DNA from: Trichobilharzia regenti
Lineage: Eukaryota > Platyhelminthes > Trematoda > Strigeidida > Schistosomatidae
Assembly (NCBI GenBank): GCA_944472135.2
Contig: OX235264.1
Coordinates: 86,934,319-86,998,318 of the forward strand
Direction of reading: 5' to 3'
Length of the DNA: 64,000 bases
The position numbers and the translations under genes are program-made. Of this stretch, positions 57,164 to 64,000 are shown piece by piece; position 1 is the first letter of the stretch; each line of letters opens with the position of its first letter. The notes under the pieces were generated by a model. That model was not told where the DNA came from. It saw only the letters and a list, made by a program, of their open reading frames with translations, and did not search any database.

Positions 57164-58799
57164 GTCACATACTGTTGGGGCTTCGACAAGTTACTGCTTA
57201 ATAGATACATCTTTTTCACATCAAACATCAAAACCTCTGAAATGACTCGTCATATATGAAAGTGATTCTGAAATATTTTTGTAAAAGTTTCAGGTTCCTG
57301 TTGGTAGTGGAATTCGGATTCGGAACTATGTAATGCGTTATCGGGTTAGAATGAGCGCACAATTTTGTAGCTTAGGAAGCCCAAAAGGTTCACCAACTTG
57401 AACAGAAAAGTACAATTTTTTATTTCATGTTATTTTCTGAATGAGTAAATTAGTGGTTATTCGGAAAGCCACATGAAGGCGTATGATGAATAGTACAACA
57501 GGTTGATAATTTATCTGAATAAAATGAGAAACCATTGTTCCAAGGTTCCATATTCTTTCAGACTCTTCCTCTAGAGTTTGGAATAAAATTTTCCCTAGGA
57601 TGTCAGAATACAAGTTAGTGAGGACATCCTAAAGCAAACTGTCCAATACTTTGCAGAATATGGAATTCCAACCCGTATTTTCCAATAGCTGAAGGCCGCT
57701 TGAAAAGATTCCAATTCAATCATTGTCTGTGAAACCCAGTAAATAACTTTTCTTGTATGTCCTAGATGGTAAGTGGCTTGCATTCAGATTGATCCCCATA
57801 AATTGAAAAATTATTTTTAAGACCTACTGTTTTTCTAAAATACTGGTTTGAGAATTGGAAATGCATGTGAACATCAACTATAATTATTTCCCAACAACAA
57901 AACCAATGACAAGTTCTTGCCTATTGAGGTGCATAATCTAACGAATAAGTGTCTGTGGCCAACCCTCATCACTTTATTTAAGCCTTGTGACAAATTCGAA
58001 AATCAAATAAGTTTATAAAATAAATATGAAAATTTGTGGTGCCTGCGTAAGCGCCATGTTTAACATATGCGTTACGATAGCGGTACTTCGGTTTGTAAAT
58101 TTTTGTATGGTGTATTTTCATTAAGAATTTACTTAAACTCATGAGGCTTATGCTTTTTAAATCACATGCTTTCAAAATATTCACAAATTAGATGTCAGTT
58201 GAGTGCCTGTTTCCCGAAACGACGCCTTGTACAAGCTGCATCATTTCACAACTTAAGTAAATGGAGGAAATGGTGAAAAAATAACCTAAAGCTTATGTTA
58301 TGGAGTCAGTAATGCCGTTTATTATCTGATATAAGTTGGTTCCGATAGGTTTGCACGAGAAGCGCTGGGTGATTTATTCATATCAGTGACACTACAAATT
58401 TGTTGTCATTAGGCGTAAAAAATCATATATAAGGCTGAAAGTGATTCGATTCCCGTGACAATGCAGTGTAAATTCGAAATAATTCTTTATGGGGATTTCG
58501 TGATTAATCACGGAATTTTCTCATGGTTTTTATTTCATCTAGTACTGTTTCTGGAATAAAGCGAAATTGTTATGTTATCTTTTTTTCGGGGTGAGCTGTA
58601 AGGCATGGTCGGGACACCTTAGAACATGGCAGGAGAGTTCCAAAACCAAGAAGAAATCACATTGCTGTGGAGTGCTGGTTCTCGCACCGAGTCATAAACT
58701 CTTGAAACGGACTCCTAGAAGATGTAATCTCCCATATCCACTAAACTGTCATGCTTTTCCCATATTACTATTCTTTCTCCTTCATATTTCTGTCTTACT

Positions 58800-58994
58800 G
58801 TTATTGCTCCCTTGGGTTCTGAGTGTAACATAAGGCTTCAGGCAACACATCTCCACTTTGTCCTATTTTCAGCTGTTCTCTTCATCTCGGCCAACGATTG
58901 ACCATAATCTCTTATCTCCTCTATGTCACCCTCGCACCAACTACTTGCTCATCGATTCCAATTAGGGTTCTACTCGAGCGATGTCATTAGACGG
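58800..58994 (-). mobile_element. 3' end of a second-family LINE, split by a nested insertion
   Basis: The minus-strand 3' end resembles 21,030-21,225 and 34,720-34,930, with GGGAGCAATAA-type end and a CTCGAGTAGAACCC block. At 58,994 it is cut by an SR2-like copy and resumes at 59,622. Confidence 0.8.
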
Positions 58995-59621
58995 CTGTCT
59001 GTTTTTGACATAGAACTTTGCACATAGGTGCGGCAGTTCAAGTTGCCACACTTCATGTAGCACACAAAGCAGGAGAAGAAAGTAGAAGAAATGCATAATA
59101 GAGACAGTAAACAGAGGTGTGAGACAAAGGAGGAGTAATAACGAAGAAAAAAAACAGTTTCAATGTAAATCATAAGTCGCAAGAAGTGGATGCATCTGCG
59201 CCAGCCATTGAGAACGATTTTGAGCCATGTCATCAATTATTTCCAACCATTGGTTTTTACCGTCCCAAGGACCCCAACCAGTCAGGAAGTCTACACCTTC
59301 CTAAATGGCTTAGAGTAACTGTTGTAGATCTCATTGACTGGTGCCATGTTTTGGTTTGACCACCGCTAGCTCTTTTCCAGCCTGGCCCTATATCAGCTAA
59401 CATTGCTCGTCGAGGAAGGCGATGACTAGGCTAGGCATACGTAACACATGTCCTAACCATCTCAGTCTATGTAACTCCACAACCTCGTCGATTGATTTCC
59501 CCTCCTTACCTAGAACTCAACACCTAACCTCAATATTGCTCACCTTATTATACCACTTCACATGGGAAATAGAACGCAGGCACTTATGATCAAAGACAGC
59601 TAATCTTTTCATGTCTTCCAC
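58995..59621 (-). mobile_element. SR2-like LINE nested inside a second-family LINE
   Basis: The minus-strand 3' UTR starts with the CTGTCTGTTTTTGAC tail. The C-terminal region follows up to 'cttccac', where other copies continue with CTCAGTGGCCAGG but this one stops. The short word ACGG lies at both borders (58,991-58,994 and 59,620-59,623), a possible target duplication. Confidence 0.82.
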
Positions 59622-60560
59622 GGTATCCTCGACATATGCCCTATCCATCTTCATTTTCTTTTACACATTTGTTGAGCACGTAGGCTCCTTATTGGAAGGT
59701 TCGCAGAGTTTCTTGTTGCTAATTCTCTCTGGCCGGCCATTTGATCTTCAATATGGATCTAGCTAAGGCAGCTGTTGATAAAAGTCTGTCGCTAATTATT
59801 GGAAATGCTTTTCGTGATGTGCAGTGCAAGTTTCTGACCCATATAGAAGAATTGACTGACTGATTTAACACTGGTTTTGAAAATCCGGATTTTATTCTTT
59901 TTGCTGAGTGCAGTGCCGAAGATTTCCAAACTGATTTCAGAGTGATGGTGTGCCTGGCCTTCCCAATTCAGGTTTTCACATCCTCATCTGTGTCATAGCC
60001 TATAGTTGAAACGAAGCTGCCTAGAAAAGTGCATGAAGTGGTCTCTTTCAAATTTCCTCCGTCAATAGTGATTGGTTTACGTTGTTGTTCATCACTTTCG
60101 TCTTCTCGATGTTTACTTGAAGTCCTGTCTTTTCTGTTTCTTCTGCCAGGTTGTTGGTTGTCACGTGAAAGTTTCTGAGTTTGTGTGGCATTAAACATTA
60201 ATAATCTGCAAAATTCAGATTTACAGTGTTCGTATTGGTGCAAAGTATTGCTGAGGTATAAACTACCACAAATGAAAATGTTATCAGTGATAGTAGACAG
60301 CATTGTCTTAATCCTGTATTCACTTCAAACGCTTCGCTGAGTTTTCCGCTGTGGATTACCTGACATTGTCATATAGCTGTTGGATTAGGGTGATGAAGAT
60401 TTGGGGCACTCTATCGTGTTGAAGTAGTTTCCAAATTACTTCGTTCTCAACGCTGTTGAAGGCCATTTCAAAGTCAATGAAGTTGAGGTAGGGGGGTTGA
60501 CCACCATTCGACTGACGTTTTGAATATTTTTTCTCTCTCTTGTCTACCTTTACGTGCTAC
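59622..60560 (-). mobile_element. Second-family LINE, continuation 5' of the nested insertion
   Basis: The minus strand continues with thumb sequence, then TIDGGNLKETTSCTFLGSFV (matching TINGRDLKEVTSFTYLGSIV of the 21-kb copy). Near 60,440-60,490 is FIDFEMAFNSVENEVIWKLL, the RT motif A region (F.DF.KAFDS.). It therefore retains more RT than the other two copies but with many frame breaks. Confidence 0.78.
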
Positions 60561-61607
60561 ATGAGACTTGAACTGATGTACTCTTGTGCGAAATCCCGCG
60601 TTGAAACTCAGTCAGTCATCGAGGAAGTTTGTGTTATGGTGATTTACACATTAAAGTTGGATGTAGATAGTGTGATAAGTTGAACTCTGTTGAATTTTAT
60701 GAGTCGAAGTAGTTTTGGTTGATATCATTTAGGCTGACAAATTTCACTAAAGTAATATATGCTCATCTTCTGAAGTATAAACTCAAGTAAATTTGCTTCC
60801 GTTCCAAAGAAAAGGTAACTTTTTGCATTTGTAGTCACTTGTTTGCATAATGCCAACTCCTGAACCTTTGACTCAGTCGAACAAAGATAATATTAAATCA
60901 ACGAGGATAATACATTATAGCTTATTGTCTTGGACATCTGAGTTTTAAATATTGGGTCTCTAAATAAATTTTCATTCCATCTAAACCTGAGTACTCAACT
61001 AGTAGCGTATATCCTCACAAAATCAACGTGTTTCATAATCTGTTATGTGAACATGTACTAGGACGCTGATTTCGAATAGCGCTACTGTTTAGTCACTGCA
61101 AAAAACAGAGGTTAAAAGCTGTGTGAGCGAATTATTCTCCTCTTTTTTTAAAAAATTCTGTGATTATCTACACATCCTTATTCCCAGGTTATCTCGCGAT
61201 ACCTATATAATTGCCATGTGATGTATATTTCACCTATGAGACCTCAAGAATTGAAGCAGACCACCATTTATGAGGTTGATTTCATTTTTCTACATAACAG
61301 TGTGGTGCGATCTGATAATCAACCTACGAATCAGCTTGCAATTAAGGTTTTATATGTATCCTGTAAACAGTTGTCTATTTGTTTGGAGATGGAGTTTTCG
61401 AAGTGTAACTAATCAAGTTACCTGGGGGAGATGGATTCGAAGATACAGACATTTGATACTGAGGTTCATCAGAAGTAGACGTCATATGAACGTGGATAAG
61501 TCAAATTTGCAAGGGTCAAACGAATCATACAAATCTAGCTAAAACAGTTAATTGGCAGTACAAAATTTATGGGTAACGCTAATTAAACACTTGTGCAACA
61601 AACTGAC
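60561..61607. other. Non-coding stretch, probably intron of the RGS-like gene
   Basis: No coding signature or repeat relative was recognised. It includes the sequence just downstream of the RGS exon donor. Confidence 0.4.
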
Positions 61608-61815
61608 CTGGACCACTTGGAATAGGGAAATTCACAGGTCGTGATGGAGTCTTTTTAGGACGTTTAGCACGACATAATTTACGCATATCAATGTCAGTTG
61701 TGTTGATACAACCTGGTGGAGGCCGATGTAAATCCCAATAAGCTCTTTCTTGTGACTCAAGGACCAATCTCTCCAGTTTATCTCTTTTCTTATCTACTTT
61801 AGCTTCTGCTTCAGC
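61608..61815 (-). CDS. Internal exon of an R7-family RGS protein (RGS6/7-like)
   Basis: The 208-bp minus-strand exon has an acceptor TTTTTCAG above 61,815 and a donor GTCAGT below 61,608. It enters in phase 0 and exits in phase 1. It encodes [20 protein letters not shown], then [20 protein letters not shown] and [20 protein letters not shown]. This closely matches the conserved segment of animal RGS7/RGS6 between the DEP/DHEX region and the G-gamma-like domain (DKKRDK ... [23 protein letters not shown]). R7 RGS proteins accelerate GTP hydrolysis by Gi/o alpha subunits and pair with G-beta-5, mostly in neurons. The GGL and RGS-box exons, expected at lower coordinates, and the DEP exons, expected above the window edge, were not found. 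Confidence 0.85.
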
Positions 61816-61982
61816 CTGAAAAATTATATATGCAATACGCATATGCTAGTTAAAAAGAAAGTATAATATGTCTCTAAAAGTGAAAACTGAGTGATTAGTT
61901 AACACAATCTAACGTGAAAAAAGCTTACAGCTTACGATATCAAACCGTTATAATGGCTGTACTTAGAAAATGTGATAAAATT

Positions 61983-62477
61983 TTAAGTAGCTTCCCTTGA
62001 GATCTCAGCGCCCTTTAAATACGAGCGGTGTTGGTCTATACTCTTTGAAAGGTTAGTAGCTAACCCTAAATATAGATCATATTGACATTTGGCTATATTA
62101 GAAGGTGCGCAACGACGTCTGTAATCACCACCAAATCGCGAGAAAATCTGGTATACATTGGAGAAAGATAGAAATACAGAAGACAAGATGATAGCCCCGT
62201 ATGCACCCACATCATCGGCAGCTATCATGTGATCTAGTTGAGTCTGAGCTTGAATGGCAGAAGTAAGACGCTGAGTGGTACTAAATTGACGGCTATGCTG
62301 GAAATTGTTGCTCCAAATAAGTGCGTTCTGATACGCACAAAGCTGCAACAGACAGTTTTCTTCATTTGAAATGCGACCACCTATTGACTTATGATCACCT
62401 AAACAACTCTCCTCTGAGCCTAGACACCTGATTTTCTCCTTGCAGTCCACATTTAGCACTGTACATCTTTCAGGCAA
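61983..62477 (-). CDS. Unrecognised open reading segment, possible exon
   Basis: A 164-codon minus-strand frame without stops, 168 bp upstream of the RGS exon. It has no ATG at its start (the first codon is TTG), so it would be an internal or terminal exon; an AG just before ATGTACAG could be an acceptor. It includes TTQRLTSAIQAQTQLDHMIA, DDVGAYGAIILSSVFLSFSN and YRRRCAPSNIAKCQYDLYLG. Part is moderately hydrophobic. It does not resemble known R7 RGS sequence or any transposon family here. It may be coding, a gene fragment or a chance frame. Confidence 0.3.
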   Translation of the reverse strand: MPERCTVLNVDCKEKIRCLGSEESCLGDHKSIGGRISNEENCLLQLCAYQNALIWSNNFQHSRQFSTTQRLTSAIQAQTQLDHMIAADDVGAYGAIILSSVFLSFSNVYQIFSRFGGDYRRRCAPSNIAKCQYDLYLGLATNLSKSIDQHRSYLKGAEISREAT

Positions 62478-63302
62478 TCTTACTTGAGAGGGTCAATTAG
62501 TTAGTGGTAGAACTCTTGTTTAGTTGTATTCAGAACGCTATCTATCGACAAAGAAAAGACAAAGCTTATCTGTTAAGATACTTTTAACCCTAATATAACC
62601 TTTCAATATAGCAGCACATAAACGTTTGCTTAGGGCAGTGATACATCTTGGATTTATCACTTACTGACACACCGGAAGCGGGGAGTCGATGACGTAAGGT
62701 CCCATTGTAGATAGACTCGAAATGTATTAATACACATGAAATATGAGGAAGTAATTTAAACTATTTCACTGGGATTTTGTGTGCTGGAATCTTTTATCAA
62801 GTATACATCAACAGCAAGACATTCCAGAGTTCTGACTGAGCCTGTTATTGGATTCACATTAATGTGCGAAGATTGTGGGTGGTGACTGCGATACACCATA
62901 TCCCAATAACCATTTTAGATACTGTACTGGAAGTAAACTTTCTAAAATCACATAATTAACCACTAAAAGCGGTACAGACAGACTGAGAATTCAAAAAGTA
63001 ACGAATAAGCGACAAAAATTAGAACACATATGATGATTAAAAATAAGCAAGACAGTCCATGTATACGGATAACGATAATTTAGCGACAGTGGATTTAATG
63101 ACTAAATATACAGATTTTGCGAATGGTGAGTTTTACCGAGTTATCTTTTCATACTTTACATGAGACTTAGAATACTGTCTCGACGCACAGGCTGAAGAAA
63201 ATCTGATGGCCGTCTAGCCTGATGTACGAAAGACTGGAATTCACTTGGTAAAAACTGACAAGCCACACACATACCATAAAGAAGTGCACTACGTTTGTAT
63301 AA
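62478..63302. other. Non-coding stretch, nothing recognised
   Basis: No coding, RNA or repeat feature could be supported. Confidence 0.4.
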
Positions 63303-64000
63303 CTGTCTGTCTGTTTTCGACATAGAACTTTGCACAAATGTGCGGAAGTTCAAGTCGCCACATTCCGTGTAGCACGCGAAGCAAGAGAAGAAAGTACAAG
63401 AAAAGCATAATAGAAACAGTGAGCAGAGGTGTGAGACAAAGGAGTAATAAAGAAATACAAAACAGTTTCACTGAAGATCATAAGTCACAGGGAGTGGATG
63501 CATCTGCGTTAGCCACTGAGAACGGTTTTGAGCCATGTCACCAATTGTTTCCAACCATAGATTTTTACCGTCCCGAGGACCCCAGCCTGGAAGTCTACAC
63601 CTTTCTACGTGGCTTAGACCAACTGTTGTGGATTTCATTGACTGGTTCGGCCAAGTTTTTGTTTGACCGCCGCTAGCTTTTTTCCAGCCTGACCCTATAT
63701 CCGCTAACATAGCTCGTCGAGGGAGGCGATGGCTTGGCATACGTAACACATGTCCTAACCATCTCAGTCTTTGTAGCTTCACGACTTCGTCGATTGATTT
63801 CCCCTGTTTACCTAGAACTCTACGCCTGACCTCCATGTTGCTCACCTTATTATGCCACTTTACACGGGAAATAGAACGCAGGCACCTATGATCAAAGACA
63901 GCTAGACAAGCTTTTCATGTCTTCCACTCTCAGTGGCCAGGTCTCACAACCATCCATAAAGGAGGACGGAGCGGACTGATGAGCAGTACACCCGCCCTTT
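63303..64000 (-). mobile_element. SR2-like LINE running off the window edge
   Basis: The minus-strand 3' UTR starts at the CTGTCTGTCTGTTTTCGAC tail. The frame 63,845-63,468 is open: [60 protein letters not shown] and QNRSQW. It is very close to the 33.4- and 1.2-kb copies and is the best preserved C terminus of this family in the window. It continues beyond 64,000. Confidence 0.88.

Larger units (their letters stand above)
54164..58725 (-). repeat. Right arm of the 4.56-kb inverted repeat
   Basis: Reverse-complement copy of 39,944-44,506. Its inner 0.9 kb (54,164-55,050) differs from the left arm at about ten bases plus one 1-bp deletion. In the outer 3.7 kb I saw no differences in the segments compared, and all reading frames there are identical. 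It includes the unclassified outer 1.56 kb at 57,164-58,725. LINE sequence of the second family begins about 75 bp beyond the outer end. Confidence 0.93.

Noticed and set aside
39944..58725. Inverted repeat as a pure assembly artefact
   Set aside because: Not excluded, but the arms differ by about ten bases and one indel in one region and have different flanks on both sides, which a simple fold-back read or collapsed haplotype would not give. Long reads are needed to settle it.
1..64000. CRISPR array, bacterial operons or phage
   Set aside because: No regularly spaced short repeats, no operon structure; sequence character is entirely metazoan.

Overview
The window looks like nuclear DNA of a blood-fluke-type flatworm (Schistosoma or a close digenean relative). 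It is AT-rich, gene-poor and packed with decayed retroelements. The assignment rests on the mixture seen: many 5'-truncated RTE/SR2-like LINE copies, BEL/Pao (Sinbad-like) and Ty3/Gypsy LTR elements, Penelope-like GIY-YIG fragments, a Merlin transposase remnant, tRNA-headed SINEs, and small host exons separated by introns of many kilobases. No bacterial or viral genome and no CRISPR array is present. The species is an inference; families were recognised by eye from motifs, without a database search.

Host genes: all convincing host exons are on the minus strand. One exon at 61,608-61,815 belongs to an R7-type RGS protein (RGS6/7-like). A second, unrecognised gene starts with an ATG exon at 38,637-38,711. 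It continues through phase-compatible exons at 35,872-36,012, 34,141-34,362, 13,002-13,152 and 6,802-7,433, giving an Asn-rich, proline-tract protein spread over more than 31 kb. A 12-bp micro-exon candidate lies at 36,108-36,119. Two host-derived pseudogenes sit on the plus strand: an intronless SRSF3/7-like splicing-factor retrocopy (511-1,012) and a fragment of the 18S rRNA 3' end (16,862-17,105).

1-39 kb is a repeat-filled intronic and intergenic landscape. It holds most of the nine or more SR2-like LINE pieces (one with a clean 13-bp target-site duplication, one apparently twin-primed), two of three copies of a second LINE family, a third LINE family, Penelope-like fragments with a 540-bp palindrome, a 303-bp-arm foldback repeat at 22.9-23.8 kb, several SINE families and a Merlin remnant.

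39.9-58.7 kb is the most striking region. Two 4.56-kb arms (39,944-44,506 and 54,164-58,725) form an inverted repeat around a 9.7-kb spacer. Each arm carries flanking DNA, a BEL/Pao LTR with frameshifted gag, and an antiparallel Gypsy gag-protease reading frame joined directly to the C-terminal half of integrase, with reverse transcriptase and RNase H missing. In the left arm the Gypsy and interrupted BEL elements continue into the spacer, so the left arm looks like the parent and the right arm the copy. The spacer also holds a second BEL element, inverted LTRs, a decayed Gypsy integrase, a three-unit 193-bp tandem repeat and an unclassified repeat of about 1 kb present twice. If read through, the locus would give a multi-kilobase hairpin RNA matching two LTR-retrotransposon families.

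58.7-64 kb returns to nested LINE fragments around the RGS exon, with another SR2-like copy running off the right edge.
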